Source: Cohnella fermenti
GTDB lineage: Bacteria > Bacillota > Bacilli > Paenibacillales > Paenibacillaceae
Assembly: GCF_004801405.1 (NCBI RefSeq)
Contig: NZ_SSOB01000004.1
Span: 124,001-188,000, forward strand
DNA length: 64,000 bases
Direction: 5' to 3'
A program made the position numbers and the translations under genes. Positions 9,083 through 18,566 of this stretch are shown piece after piece. Position 1 is the first letter of the stretch, and each line of letters starts with the position of its first letter. Below the pieces are notes generated by a model, which saw only the letters and a list, made by a program, of their open reading frames with translations, made no database searches and was not told the DNA's origin.

Positions 9083-10720
9083 TTGCAAAGCAATAAAAAG
9101 AGAATCTGGTCCATGTTGGCATTATCCGCAGTCTTGGGCTTCTCGCTGACCGCGTGCAGCAGCAACAACAATAACGCCTCCGAAGCGTCGGACAGCGCCG
9201 GCTCGTCAACGCCTGCGGCATCCGGCTCGGCTCCTGCCGCCAGCGAATCGGCCTCGGCCGACACGGGCATCGATCATTCCAAGGAAGTGAAGCTTGTCGG
9301 CTACCTGCTCGGCGAAGCGCCGAAGGGAATGTCGGAAGTGATGGCCGCTCTGAACGAGAAGCTGAAGAAGGACATCAACGCAACGCTCGAGATCAATTAC
9401 ATCGGCTGGGGCGACGTCGCTTCCAAGTATCCGCTTATTCTCGCCGCCGGCGAAGACGTCGACTTCGTCTACGCCGCAGATTGGAACTACTACGTGCAGG
9501 AATCGAACAAAGGCTCTTACCTTGAGCTCACGCAGGATATGTTCCAGAAGTACATGCCCAAGTATTACGCCAAGCAGGACGCGTCCGCTTACAAGGCTGC
9601 CGAGATCGGCGGCAAGCAGTACATGATCCCGACGACGACCCCGGACCGCAAAGTCAATGTCATGGTGCTCCGCAAGGACGTAATGGAGAAGGCCGGCCTG
9701 ACGAATCCGACGAAGATGTCCGAGCTCGAGCCGTACTTCGAGACGATCAAGAACGATTACCCGGGCATGATTCCGCTTAACCTGGATTCCCAGTACGACC
9801 TGACAACGCCGTTCGGCAACCTCGTGTCCGAGAAGTTCGCTTACCCCGGCGCGCCGACCGATTCCGGAGATCCCGCAAGCGTCGGCGTCTACACCGACAA
9901 CGAGGACGCGACCGGCAAGATTCTCAGCATCACCGACGAGCCGGTTCAGAGCTCGTACAAGTATGCGGCCGATCTGATGAAGAAGTGGTACGATGCCGGC
10001 TACGTCAACAAAAACCCGTATTCGAACAAGGTTCGCTCGAAGGACAACTTCTGCGAAGGCAAGTCCGGCGTTGCGTTCGGCAACTCCAACGACATTCAAG
10101 CTACGCTGGCGTCTTGCAAGGATAAAGGGATCGATACCTATGTGATTCCGGTTCTCTCTCCGTCGGGTCACGCTCCCGCGAACAGTTGGCTGAACAACGG
10201 CATCGCGATTGCGGCCAGCTCGAAGAATCCGGAGCGCGCGATGGAAGCTCTTGATCTGCTCATGCAGGACGAATCCTATGTCATGATCGACTACTACGGC
10301 ATCGAAGGCAAGAACTATGTGGTTACCGCCGATAACAAGCTGGCCCTTCCGGACGGCGTAACGTCTTCGGACAACACTTATCCGCCGGATGCCGCAGGCT
10401 TCTGGTTCGTCGACAAGGACTTCCTCAAGCCGAGCGTCGACTGGACCGATTCCTATGTCGAGCTCTACAACAAGATTCCGGATTACCTGTCGCAAATTAC
10501 GTACCTCGGCTTCACGTTTAACTCGGAGCAGAACAAGACCGAGATCGCGAACCTGAAGAACGTCTCCACGCAATACTTCATGCCGCTGGCGATCGGCGCC
10601 GTGAAGGACGTCGACAGCTCGCTCGGCACGTTGGCCGACAAGATGAAGGCCGCAGGCGTCGATAAGGTCAAGACCGAAGTCGAGAAGCAGGCGGCGGCGT
10701 TCCTGGCAGCGAAGGGCTGA
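9083..10720 (+). CDS. Sugar ABC transporter substrate-binding lipoprotein (paralogue 2)
   Basis: Translation most likely starts at TTG 9083, seven bases after GGGAGGGA, giving 545 residues. A lipobox ending LTAC follows a short signal segment, then a Ser/Ala/Asn-rich tether of about 45 residues. The body is a solute-binding protein with a DUF3502-like C-terminal region and is a close paralogue of the product of 4324-5904. Aligned blocks include DINATLE, NYIGW, TPDRKVNV and SKDNFCEGKSGVAFGNSND. It belongs to the same transcript as the two permeases, so this copy is the likely cognate binding protein. Confidence 0.94.
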   Translation: MQSNKKRIWSMLALSAVLGFSLTACSSNNNNASEASDSAGSSTPAASGSAPAASESASADTGIDHSKEVKLVGYLLGEAPKGMSEVMAALNEKLKKDINATLEINYIGWGDVASKYPLILAAGEDVDFVYAADWNYYVQESNKGSYLELTQDMFQKYMPKYYAKQDASAYKAAEIGGKQYMIPTTTPDRKVNVMVLRKDVMEKAGLTNPTKMSELEPYFETIKNDYPGMIPLNLDSQYDLTTPFGNLVSEKFAYPGAPTDSGDPASVGVYTDNEDATGKILSITDEPVQSSYKYAADLMKKWYDAGYVNKNPYSNKVRSKDNFCEGKSGVAFGNSNDIQATLASCKDKGIDTYVIPVLSPSGHAPANSWLNNGIAIAASSKNPERAMEALDLLMQDESYVMIDYYGIEGKNYVVTADNKLALPDGVTSSDNTYPPDAAGFWFVDKDFLKPSVDWTDSYVELYNKIPDYLSQITYLGFTFNSEQNKTEIANLKNVSTQYFMPLAIGAVKDVDSSLGTLADKMKAAGVDKVKTEVEKQAAAFLAAKG

Positions 10721-10753
10721 TCAGCCGAACTTTCTCCATTAGCACAGCTAGTC

Positions 10754-10788
10754 TCCGTCTCTCGCCCGCCGGGCGGGGGACGGATTTT
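10754..10788 (+). terminator. Rho-independent terminator of the sugar transporter operon
   Basis: TCCGTCTCTCGCCC pairs with GGGCGGGGGACGGA (14 bp including wobble pairs) around a 3-nt loop, followed by TTTT. Confidence 0.85.
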
Positions 10789-10915
10789 GCCATCTTGCCA
10801 AGCCGAGGAGCATATACACCGTGTCCACTATCGTAAAATCCAACTGCCGAGGCTGGCCATCCATCGTGCCGGAATCGAACAATGCTGTGCGGGGCAATCT
10901 GCTTCCGGAGCCGGG

Positions 10916-12247
10916 ATGAAGCAGGCGCGGAACAAAGACGGCTTCGGATTGTGGAGGCTTGCCTGGCCGATCGGGGTCGAGCTCCTGCTGCAATTCCTGA
11001 TGGGAACGGTCGATACGCTTATGGTGAGCCGCATCGGAGACGATGCGGTATCCGCCGTGGGCGTGTCCAATCAAGTCATCCAGACGGCGATGACGCTGTT
11101 CGCCGTTATCAACGCCGGGGCGGGAGCCGTCATTGCGAGGATGTGGGGAGCGCGGCAGTGGGACAAAGCGAGAGGGACGGCGGCCATCGCGATTCAGGTG
11201 AATCTGCTGTTCGGCGTCGCCGGCGGCCTGATCTTCGCGTTCCTGTCCCCGTTCGTGCTTCGCGCCATGGGCGTCCCTTCCGCTGTTCAGGAGTATGGAA
11301 TCTCTTACTTGTCGGCAGTGGGCGGCGGCATCGTCGTCATTACGCTGCATCTGGTCGTGAACGCGCTTATTCGCAACATCGGCAACACGGTGGGGCCGAT
11401 GCTGATCACGGTCGGGATGAACGTCATTCATCTGATCCTGAACTACCTGCTCATCTTCGGAATCGGCTTCCTGCCGGAGCTTGGCGTGCACGGCACCGCG
11501 ATCTCCACGCTCGTCAGCCGGCTGATCGCGCTTGCGGCTGCCTTCATGCTGCTGCAGCGACTGCTCTCGCCGGGAATGACGAGGCGATCTTGGCTGCGCA
11601 CCGACAGGGGGCTGCTGCGCGATATCGTCGGCATCGGCTTGCCCGTCTCCGTGACCGCGATGAGCTGGGGCTTCTCGCAGATCGTGCTGCTGTCGATCGT
11701 GTCGTCCTTCGGGGCGCACGCGCTGGCTTCGTTCACCTATGTGCAGACCATCCAGCAATTCCCCTGGATGATCGCGTCGGCAATCGGCAGCGCCCTCGGC
11801 ATTCAGGTCGGGCAGTGGCACGGGGCGGGCAGGAGGGAGCAGGTGCACCGGGCGCCCGTTCGCGCCATTCTCGTCGGCACCGCGCTCGTGCTTGGAGCCA
11901 GCGTCGCCATTCGACTGTGGGCGCACCCGATTGTCGGCGTGTTCACGCGCGAAGAGGGGATCGCGGCGTTGGCGATCCCCATGCTTGCGCTGAGTATTGT
12001 ATGGCAGCCGCTTCGGGTGACGGCCTTCTGCCTGTCCAACTCCCTCAACATCGTCGGGGGAGCGCGGGCGGTCGCCGTCCTCTCCGTTGTCGGAATGTGG
12101 TTCATCTCGACGGGAGGAGCTTACCTGTTCGGCTCCGTCTTCGGCTGGGGCCTGCAAGGCGTGCTTGCGGCGATGATTGTCGACGAGGCGGTGCGCGGGG
12201 CGTACTTCCTCAGGCGTTGGCGCCGGAGGGAGCCGCAGCGGGCGTAA
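10916..12247 (+). CDS. MATE family multidrug or metabolite efflux protein
   Basis: The ATG at 10916 is preferred (GGAG five bases upstream, normal family length of 443 residues) over an upstream in-frame ATG that would add an odd 43-residue leader. Twelve membrane segments are expected, with the MATE-type start MGTVDTLMVSRIGDDAVSAVG. It would export cationic compounds using a Na+ or H+ gradient. Its 3' end overlaps by 38 bases the end of a second MATE gene on the opposite strand, so the two transcripts converge without a terminator between them. Confidence 0.93.
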   Translation: MKQARNKDGFGLWRLAWPIGVELLLQFLMGTVDTLMVSRIGDDAVSAVGVSNQVIQTAMTLFAVINAGAGAVIARMWGARQWDKARGTAAIAIQVNLLFGVAGGLIFAFLSPFVLRAMGVPSAVQEYGISYLSAVGGGIVVITLHLVVNALIRNIGNTVGPMLITVGMNVIHLILNYLLIFGIGFLPELGVHGTAISTLVSRLIALAAAFMLLQRLLSPGMTRRSWLRTDRGLLRDIVGIGLPVSVTAMSWGFSQIVLLSIVSSFGAHALASFTYVQTIQQFPWMIASAIGSALGIQVGQWHGAGRREQVHRAPVRAILVGTALVLGASVAIRLWAHPIVGVFTREEGIAALAIPMLALSIVWQPLRVTAFCLSNSLNIVGGARAVAVLSVVGMWFISTGGAYLFGSVFGWGLQGVLAAMIVDEAVRGAYFLRRWRRREPQRA

Positions 12248-13574
12248 CGAGCGACTTGTTCCGCCACTTGTTGCTCCGCCAGCGAATCGCCATGATGATG
12301 GCCCGCGCCCACTCGTCGGCCGCAATCGCCAGCCAGACGCCGGCCAGCCCGAGATCGAGCGTGAACGTCAGGAAGTAGCCGAGCGGAAGGCTCATGCATA
12401 CCATCGAGACGACGCCCCAGTAGACGGTATACTTCGCGTCGCCCGCCGCCCGCAGCACCGGAACGAACAGCAGATTCATCGAGCGCCCGGTCTCCAGGAC
12501 GATGCTCAGCAGGATCATCTGCGTGGCCAGCCTGACGATCTCGTCGTTGTCCGTGAACATCCCGATGATCGGGTGGCGCAGCGAGATGACGACCAGGTCG
12601 ATCGCCAAGGTGATCAGGAAGATCCAGCGAGCGCTGGTCCACACCCGCTTGAACGCGTCGTCCGGCCGGGAAGCTCCGACGAACCGGCCGACGATGATCG
12701 AGGTCGCCGTCCCGCAAGCCGTGCTGAACAGGAAGACGTAGGTCGAGATGTTCATCGCATATTGGCGCGAAGCGAGGGCGGCTTCTCCGAGCATCGTGAC
12801 ATAATAGAGGAACACGGATTGGCACGCATGATACATCACGGACTCCACCGCGGTCGGCACGCCGATTCGCAGGATTTTCCCCAGAAAGTCCTTGCTGAAC
12901 GTCACATAATCCTTCCAACGGATCTTGTAGTCCATGATGCGGTACGCCATCCAGAAGAAGACGACCACCGCAGCTCCGCGGCTGATGACCGTCGACCACG
13001 CGGCTCCTTCCACGCCGAGGGCGGGCAGACCGGCATGTCCGAAGATCAGCACGTAGTTCAGCGCGATATGGACGACGTTCATGCCCATCGAGACGTACAT
13101 CGCTTCCTTCGGGAACCCGTACGTCCGGATGATGCCGGAGAGGGCATTAATCACCGCTTGGAAAAAAATCCACCCGCCGACGATCCGAAGATAATTCGTC
13201 GCCATGTCCAGCGTGGCGGCCTCGAGGTTCATCATGCGCATAAGCGGACCTGCGAACAGGAGGAAGACAAGGCTCATGAGCAGCCCGGTCAGCAGGTTCA
13301 TTGTAATCGTGAGCGCGGAGATCTTGGACGCGTCGTACCGGTTGCCGGAGCCCAGGTATTGCGAGATGACGACGTCGGCTCCGTTGTTGATGACCCCGAT
13401 AATCAGGATCGCGATAAAAATAAATTGCGAAGCGACCCCGACGGCCGAGACGGCTTCGTCGGAGACGCCGCTCAGCATGAGCGTGTCGGCGGTGCTCATC
13501 AGGAAAAACAATAAGTTCTCAAGCAGGATCGGCCACGTCAGGCCGACCACGCGCAGTTCGCGCCCTTGGTTCAT
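12210..13574 (-). CDS. MATE family efflux protein (second copy)
   Basis: ATG at 13574 is chosen because AGAGGTGG lies five to seven bases upstream; the longer frame from GTG 13583 would place the site inside the coding sequence. The 454-residue product has the MATE signature near the N-terminus (MSTADTLMLSGVSDEAVSAVG) and twelve expected membrane segments. It is related to, but clearly diverged from, the neighbour at 10916. The genes are tail to tail with overlapping coding ends. A divergent FMN reductase gene lies upstream. Confidence 0.93.
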   Translation of the reverse strand: MNQGRELRVVGLTWPILLENLLFFLMSTADTLMLSGVSDEAVSAVGVASQFIFIAILIIGVINNGADVVISQYLGSGNRYDASKISALTITMNLLTGLLMSLVFLLFAGPLMRMMNLEAATLDMATNYLRIVGGWIFFQAVINALSGIIRTYGFPKEAMYVSMGMNVVHIALNYVLIFGHAGLPALGVEGAAWSTVISRGAAVVVFFWMAYRIMDYKIRWKDYVTFSKDFLGKILRIGVPTAVESVMYHACQSVFLYYVTMLGEAALASRQYAMNISTYVFLFSTACGTATSIIVGRFVGASRPDDAFKRVWTSARWIFLITLAIDLVVISLRHPIIGMFTDNDEIVRLATQMILLSIVLETGRSMNLLFVPVLRAAGDAKYTVYWGVVSMVCMSLPLGYFLTFTLDLGLAGVWLAIAADEWARAIIMAIRWRSNKWRNKSLVTPAAAPSGANA

Positions 13575-13661
13575 CGGTTCCACCTCTGCCCGTGCGGGCG
13601 ACTGTCTGATTGTGCTGATCTGTTCGATGTTATCATGAACGCGTGTTTACGACAACAACAA

Positions 13662-13706
13662 ACATTTTGTTAGTACCTTGACTAATTTAATGTGATTATT
13701 TATGAT
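13662..13706 (+). promoter_or_regulatory. Sigma-A promoter of the FMN reductase gene with possible operator
   Basis: TTGACT (13678-13683), a 17-nt spacer and TATGAT (13701-13706) form a near-consensus promoter. The 13-mer ACATTTTGTTAGT just upstream (13662-13674) occurs again in the control region of the MFS gene at 33046-33058, which suggests a shared regulator. Confidence 0.75.
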
Positions 13707-13787
13707 ACTCTTGACAGCCAGAATAACGACATCGACCGTTGAGCATCTTACCATATCGGCATGACTATCCAAGGAGGTTTTTTTCGA

Positions 13788-14327
13788 ATGTCCAAGTTGA
13801 ACATCGGGATTATTCTCGGCAGCACGCGCGACGGCCGCGTCAGCCCGCAAGTAGGCGAATGGGTGAAGCGCATCGCGGACGGCCGCGGCGACGCGAACTA
13901 CGAGATCGTCGATATCAAGGACTACAAGCTTCCGCTTCTGGGCGAAGAGGACGCAACCGAACAAGCGACGGCTTGGAACACGAAGCTTGCCGGCCTCGAC
14001 GGCTTCGTCTTCATCGTTCAGGAATATAACCACAGCATCACCGGCGCGCTGAAGAACGCGCTCGACTTCGCCCGCGAAGCCTGGAACAACAAGGCGGCCG
14101 GCATCGTCAGCTACGGCTCCGTCGGCGGCGCTCGTGCGGCGGAGCACCTCCGCGGCATTCTCGGCGAGCTGTCCGTCGCGGACGTTCGCGTCCACCCGGC
14201 GCTCTCGCTGTTCACCGACTTCGAGAACGGCACGTTCAAGCCGGCCGACCTGCACCTGACCAACCTGAACGGCATGCTCGATCAAGTGCTCGCATGGAGC
14301 GGCGCGCTGAAGACGCTTCGTCAATAA
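13788..14327 (+). CDS. NADPH-dependent FMN reductase / azoreductase family flavoprotein
   Basis: ATG at 13788 follows AAGGAGG at 13770-13776; the longer frame from 13761 would place that site inside the gene. The 179-residue product has the flavodoxin-like phosphate loop GSTRDGR near the N-terminus and the GSVGGARAAEHLR segment of the NADPH_FMN_red family. Such enzymes reduce FMN, quinones or azo compounds and often respond to electrophile stress. It stands alone behind its own promoter. Confidence 0.93.
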   Translation: MSKLNIGIILGSTRDGRVSPQVGEWVKRIADGRGDANYEIVDIKDYKLPLLGEEDATEQATAWNTKLAGLDGFVFIVQEYNHSITGALKNALDFAREAWNNKAAGIVSYGSVGGARAAEHLRGILGELSVADVRVHPALSLFTDFENGTFKPADLHLTNLNGMLDQVLAWSGALKTLRQ

Positions 14328-14728
14328 TCGATCGCACAGCGCATCAAGCTGCAAGAGGCTGCTCTCCGGAAGGAGGGCGGCCTTTGCGCGGTTGCGTGCC
14401 TTCTGCGCGGCTTCTGTCTCCTCAACAGTCTCGAATCGCCTCTGAGGTCTCGCTTCCCCTCTGTGCTTCCAACCTCCTCAGTGACCCTGAGCCAGCTCAG
14501 CGGTCCCGAACCCACTCAGCGATTCCGAACCTCCTCAGCAGTCCCGGACCCACTCAACGATCCTGAACCAACTATGCAATCCCCCCCCTGTGCGAGCCGA
14601 AGAGTCGTCCGCTGCAGGTGGGCGATAGAGGGAATGGAGTCGGCGTTGTCGGTGATGCAGGCGAGTCGGTGTATCAGGGATGCCGATAAAGTTGGTGTGT
14701 CGGTGTTGTCGCTGAAGCAGCAGGTTGC
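14328..14728. other. Intergenic low-complexity DNA
   Basis: 14430-14580 consists of degenerate short repeats of the type CCTCAGCAGTCCCGAACC / CTCAGCGATTCCGAACC. No gene is supported. The stretch runs directly into repeat element copy C, as low-complexity DNA also does at several other copies. Confidence 0.65.
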
Positions 14729-14917
14729 CGAATTTTATGCGAAAAATCACATTGGTGCGGCTCGGTAAGGGGACATTTGGGCAATTATATGTGAAAAATC
14801 ACATTCGTGGAGGGAAATTCGTCTCGCAGTGCCGGATATATGCGAAAAACCGCATAAAACGCCGCGATTGCCCCCTATCCAAGCCGATGAATGTGAAAAA
14901 TCACATAAAATCGCAAA
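14729..14917 (+). repeat. Dispersed terminal-inverted-repeat element, copy C
   Basis: This is the most regular copy. The head is CGAATTTTATGCGAAAAATC; the tail ends ATGTGAAAAATCACAT plus AAAATCGCAAA. Internal modules lie near 14789-14808 and 14838-14861. Head and tail are imperfect inverted repeats of about 26 bp. Confidence 0.92.
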
Positions 14918-15144
14918 GGCATCGGATCAGGGCGCAGAGGTTATCGAACTGTGGGGGGAGGTGTGCGTGAAATCCGCATAACAGGGAGCCAATAGCGTGC
15001 ATCACACCTTACCGAGAAACCCGCCGCGAGACGGCCAAAGCGGAACCGCTTCGAAAATCGTAATTTAAAATTCATACTGCGTTCACAATTACACCGTATT
15101 CTAACGCTGAGCATACCCGATGAAGGGTGGATATAAAAAAAGAG

Positions 15145-15184
15145 TTGCTTCTTTTTTTTGCCCATTGGATGATAATGATTATCA
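15145..15184 (+). promoter_or_regulatory. Fur box and probable promoter of heme operon 1
   Basis: TGATAATGATTATCA at 15170-15184 is a perfect match to the Bacillus 7-1-7 Fur consensus. A plausible -35 (TTGCTT, 15145) places the -10 region inside the box, so bound Fur would block transcription of the operon beginning at 15331. Confidence 0.9.
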
Positions 15185-15330
15185 TTTCTAGCTGTTGAAG
15201 GGCATAAGAGATGGGAGGGGACGTGCGGCGCGAACGAGCGGAACGGATCGGATCAAGACAAAGCTGACGTTGATGAAGCAAGACCGATTGAAGCCAGACC
15301 AATCCATTATGAATTGAGGAGCGTGCACAG

Positions 15331-17640
15331 TTGAACAGTTGGTTAAAGTTAAAGAAATCTTTTGCGCTATTCGTCGTATTCGGGCTTGTATTCTCTCTTC
15401 TGCAAGCAGGCGGCTTCTCCAGAATCGCTTCTGCGGCAACGGAATTGACGAATGATACGATTCCGGCAGGGGAGTATGAGGTCGATTACGTTATCCATAG
15501 GGACGGAACTCAGGAAAAATCGGCCGCTGACGATTATATGCATCCGACTTCGGGCGCCAAGGGCAAGCTCATAGTCGAATCGAACGGCGATATTTGGTTC
15601 GAGCACGAGGTCAATACCATTCCCGAATATTCTTACTTCCAATATCTTGGCTATCTCCAAGCCGGTCAAGCTAAGGCCGTTATCGACAACGATGTGGTTC
15701 AGAGCGGAGCGGACGGCTATACGGCGGCAACGTTCCGCGACGGAACTGCTTCCACGAAGATCGTGCGATATCAAATCGCCGATATCATGCAAGATCAGGA
15801 TATTCTGATGCACATCATAGTCCCCGGCATTGGTTACGATCATTGGTATAATGCGCAGATCGCTATCGATACGAGCGGAATCGTCTCGTCGGTACCTACG
15901 CAGTATTCCGTCTTGCATGCCACCTACTCCCAATTCTCGCTTCAAAGCGAAAGCTACTTCAAGAAGCCGGCATTGGTGAAGCCGCTCGAGGACGGATCGA
16001 AGGAAGTGACGTTGACGCTGCTCGGCAGCAACGTGATCAGCGATCTGAGGGTCGAGCAGGACAGCGTCTATTCCAGCGTTTACGTTGTGAGCGAGGATAC
16101 GAATGAGAAGACGCGAACGGTACGCTTTAATGTGGCCGACGTGTCGGACCCGGTCAACTTCAAGCTGGATGTAGCGGCCCCGGGTTATTCGCATACGTAC
16201 GAGCTCCGCTTCAACTTCAACGGCGTGAACAACGCAGTGCTTGAAGATACCATCAGTGCGGCGGCAGTCTTGGCGAACAGCGCAGTCGTCGGAACGGAAG
16301 CAGGCGAATATCCGCAATCGGCGGTGGATGCCTTGAAGGCTGCGATTGCGACGGCGCATGCGGCATCCGAGAATGACCCGGATACGCAGAGCTTGACGGA
16401 TGCAGCCGTGACGACACTCAAGGCGGCCATCACAACGTTCGAAGCAGCCGTCGTCGGGGGCAGCACGGGGGGGAATGGCGGTGGAGGTGTCGTTCCTTCG
16501 ACGGACGGGTACTACCATGTTCAGTATGCGATCCTCAAGGATGGAACGAATGAGACTTCCGTTGCCGACGGGTACTTTGTAAAGCCGGCTCTGCTCAAGG
16601 TTCAAGGTTCCAGCAAGACGATCTTCTTCACCGTTCTTAGAAGCAAAGAAATTACAGGACTGACACTCAACGGATCTTCCGGCACGGTAGCGAGCCAGAA
16701 TACAACGAAGAATACAAGAGTCATGTCCTTCCAGGTGTACGACTTGTCCGCCAAGATCAACGCTACGATCAAGGTTGACTGGGACGAAGGGGACTTCCAC
16801 TATCATCATACTTACACGATTCAGTTCCAATTCGACGATGACACGAAGGTTCAGGTAGAAGGAGATAATCCTGCGGTGCCGGGCTTCGATTATGACGGCA
16901 ACCAAGGAATGCCTAATCTCTCGAATCCGGGAGACGAGGACGAGGAAGAAGCAACCGAAGAGGGGGCTTCCGGAGGCTCCGGCTCCGGAACCGGTTCCGG
17001 ATCGGCCGCCATCGAGTTCAGCGACGCGAAGTACCACTGGGCCGCCGCTCAGATCAACCGTGCCGTCAAGCTCGGCATCGTGAAGGGCTTCGAGGACGGC
17101 AGCTTCCGTCCGAATGCGGTTGTCAGCCGCGGCGAATTCACCGCGATGATCGCTCGCGCGCTGAAGCTGACGAATACGGGCGCGGCGACGAGCTTCACGG
17201 ATGCCGGACAAATTCCGGCCTGGGCGAAGGAGTATGCGGTTGCGGCAGAGCAAGCGGGGCTGATCGGCGGCTTCTCGGACGGCACGTTCCGTTCGGGAGC
17301 GGAGATCACGAGAGCGCAGCTCGCGGTCATCATTGTCCGTGCGGCTAAGCTGGAGACGAAGAGCGATGCAGCGCTCGGCTTCGCCGACGCCGACAAGATT
17401 CCGGCGTGGGCCGGCAAGGAGATTGCGGCAGCCGTGGAAGCCGGCCTGATTACGGGCAAGGACAACAACAGGTTCGATCCGGACGCTCCGGCAACCCGTG
17501 CCGAGTCGCTGACCTTGATCATCCGTCTGCTGGACTATCTCGCTGAGCAAGACGAGCAACAGCAAGCGCAGCAGCAAGAGGAGCAGGCACAAGCGGAGCA
17601 ACAGGATGAGCAAGTGCAGGCGGAGGAGCAGGCGCTGTGA
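15331..17640 (+). CDS. SLH-anchored surface protein with three heme-binding NEAT domains
   Basis: Start is TTG 15331 with GAGGAG nine bases upstream. The 769-residue product has a signal peptide (about 1-36), three NEAT domains, a FIVAR-like helical spacer (about 308-375) between the second and third, an acidic linker, three SLH domains (about 555-735) and a Gln/Glu-rich tail. Each NEAT domain keeps the heme-ligating YxxxY motif: Y169-Y173 (YDHWY), Y286-Y290 (YSHTY) and Y491-Y495 (YHHTY). NEAT domains take heme from hemoproteins and pass it inward. Here SLH domains replace the sortase signal used by staphylococcal Isd proteins. A perfect Fur box lies upstream; the next gene overlaps the stop codon. 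Confidence 0.95.
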   Translation: MNSWLKLKKSFALFVVFGLVFSLLQAGGFSRIASAATELTNDTIPAGEYEVDYVIHRDGTQEKSAADDYMHPTSGAKGKLIVESNGDIWFEHEVNTIPEYSYFQYLGYLQAGQAKAVIDNDVVQSGADGYTAATFRDGTASTKIVRYQIADIMQDQDILMHIIVPGIGYDHWYNAQIAIDTSGIVSSVPTQYSVLHATYSQFSLQSESYFKKPALVKPLEDGSKEVTLTLLGSNVISDLRVEQDSVYSSVYVVSEDTNEKTRTVRFNVADVSDPVNFKLDVAAPGYSHTYELRFNFNGVNNAVLEDTISAAAVLANSAVVGTEAGEYPQSAVDALKAAIATAHAASENDPDTQSLTDAAVTTLKAAITTFEAAVVGGSTGGNGGGGVVPSTDGYYHVQYAILKDGTNETSVADGYFVKPALLKVQGSSKTIFFTVLRSKEITGLTLNGSSGTVASQNTTKNTRVMSFQVYDLSAKINATIKVDWDEGDFHYHHTYTIQFQFDDDTKVQVEGDNPAVPGFDYDGNQGMPNLSNPGDEDEEEATEEGASGGSGSGTGSGSAAIEFSDAKYHWAAAQINRAVKLGIVKGFEDGSFRPNAVVSRGEFTAMIARALKLTNTGAATSFTDAGQIPAWAKEYAVAAEQAGLIGGFSDGTFRSGAEITRAQLAVIIVRAAKLETKSDAALGFADADKIPAWAGKEIAAAVEAGLITGKDNNRFDPDAPATRAESLTLIIRLLDYLAEQDEQQQAQQQEEQAQAEQQDEQVQAEEQAL

Positions 17641-18566
17641 GACGAACCGCATCGCTGATGCTTGCGGTCGCGCTGGCCTTCGCGGCAGCCGGCTGCGGCT
17701 CTGCGGCGACGGGGGGAGAGCTCGGGGAGGGTGCGCTCGCGATTGAGGATTCCGCGGGCCGCACCGTATCCTTCGCGGACACGCCCGAGAGAATCGTCGC
17801 GTTGGGCAACGGCGAGGTGGATATCGTCTACGCGCTCGGAGGCGAGGTTGTCGGACGGCCCGAGGACAACGACGGCCTGCTCAAGAACGAAGCCGTGCGC
17901 GAGGTGCCGGTTGTCGGCTCGGTGCATACCGTCGACCTGGAGAAGATCGCGGTGCTTCGCCCCGACGTTGTGCTCGGCAATTACCCGATCAACATGAACG
18001 ACGAAGCCCCGCTGAAGACGATCGGCGCGAAGCTGATTCTGACGCAAGCGAACTCGATCGACGACATCAAGCATCAGATCGAACTGTTCGGCAAGCTGCT
18101 CGACAAGGAAGAGAAGGCCGCGGAGCTCGTCGCCGGAATCGATCGGGAGCTGTCCGCCTTCGAGGCGCGCACGACCGAGAAGAAAGTGTTGATCGTCTAC
18201 GGAGCTCCGGGGACGTATCTGGCGGCGCTGCCGACTTCCTTGGCAGGCAATCTGCTCGAGACGGCGGGCGGGCGGAACGTGGCGGCCGAATTCCCGAGGC
18301 TGCAGAGCTATCCGCAGTACGCGCAGCTCAACACGGAGCGGGTCGTCGAAGCGAACCCGGACCTGATTCTCATCATGACGCACGCCAATGCGGAGGAAGT
18401 CGAGAAGGGCTTCATCCGCGAGATGGAGAGCAATCCGGCTTGGAACACGCTTACTGCCGTGCGGGAAGGAAGAATCCACATCCTCCCCTCGGAACTATTC
18501 GGTACGAACCCGGGGACCCGGGTGATGGAGGCCGTTAACCTGCTTGGGGGGCTCCTTGATTCATGA
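17637..18566 (+). CDS. Heme/siderophore-type ABC transporter binding lipoprotein
   Basis: GTG at 17637 overlaps the previous stop (GTGA) and has GGAGGAG ten bases upstream, indicating translational coupling. The 309-residue product has a signal segment ending in a lipobox-like AAGC and a periplasmic-binding fold of the FecB/BtuF class. It is related to the IsdE homologue at 21930 but lacks that protein's PMSPDM and AHGMPE ligand motifs, so its ligand may be heme held differently or another iron complex. Permease and ATPase genes follow in the same operon. Confidence 0.9.
   Translation: MRRTASLMLAVALAFAAAGCGSAATGGELGEGALAIEDSAGRTVSFADTPERIVALGNGEVDIVYALGGEVVGRPEDNDGLLKNEAVREVPVVGSVHTVDLEKIAVLRPDVVLGNYPINMNDEAPLKTIGAKLILTQANSIDDIKHQIELFGKLLDKEEKAAELVAGIDRELSAFEARTTEKKVLIVYGAPGTYLAALPTSLAGNLLETAGGRNVAAEFPRLQSYPQYAQLNTERVVEANPDLILIMTHANAEEVEKGFIREMESNPAWNTLTAVREGRIHILPSELFGTNPGTRVMEAVNLLGGLLDS

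Noticed and set aside
14729..14917. Short peptides shared by several element copies (YVKNHI, YAKNHIK; on the minus strand FYVIFSI and CDFSHKI)
   Set aside because: The similarity follows from repeat DNA. The frames differ in start, stop and length among copies, shift frame between modules and lack ribosome binding sites. They are not treated as genes.
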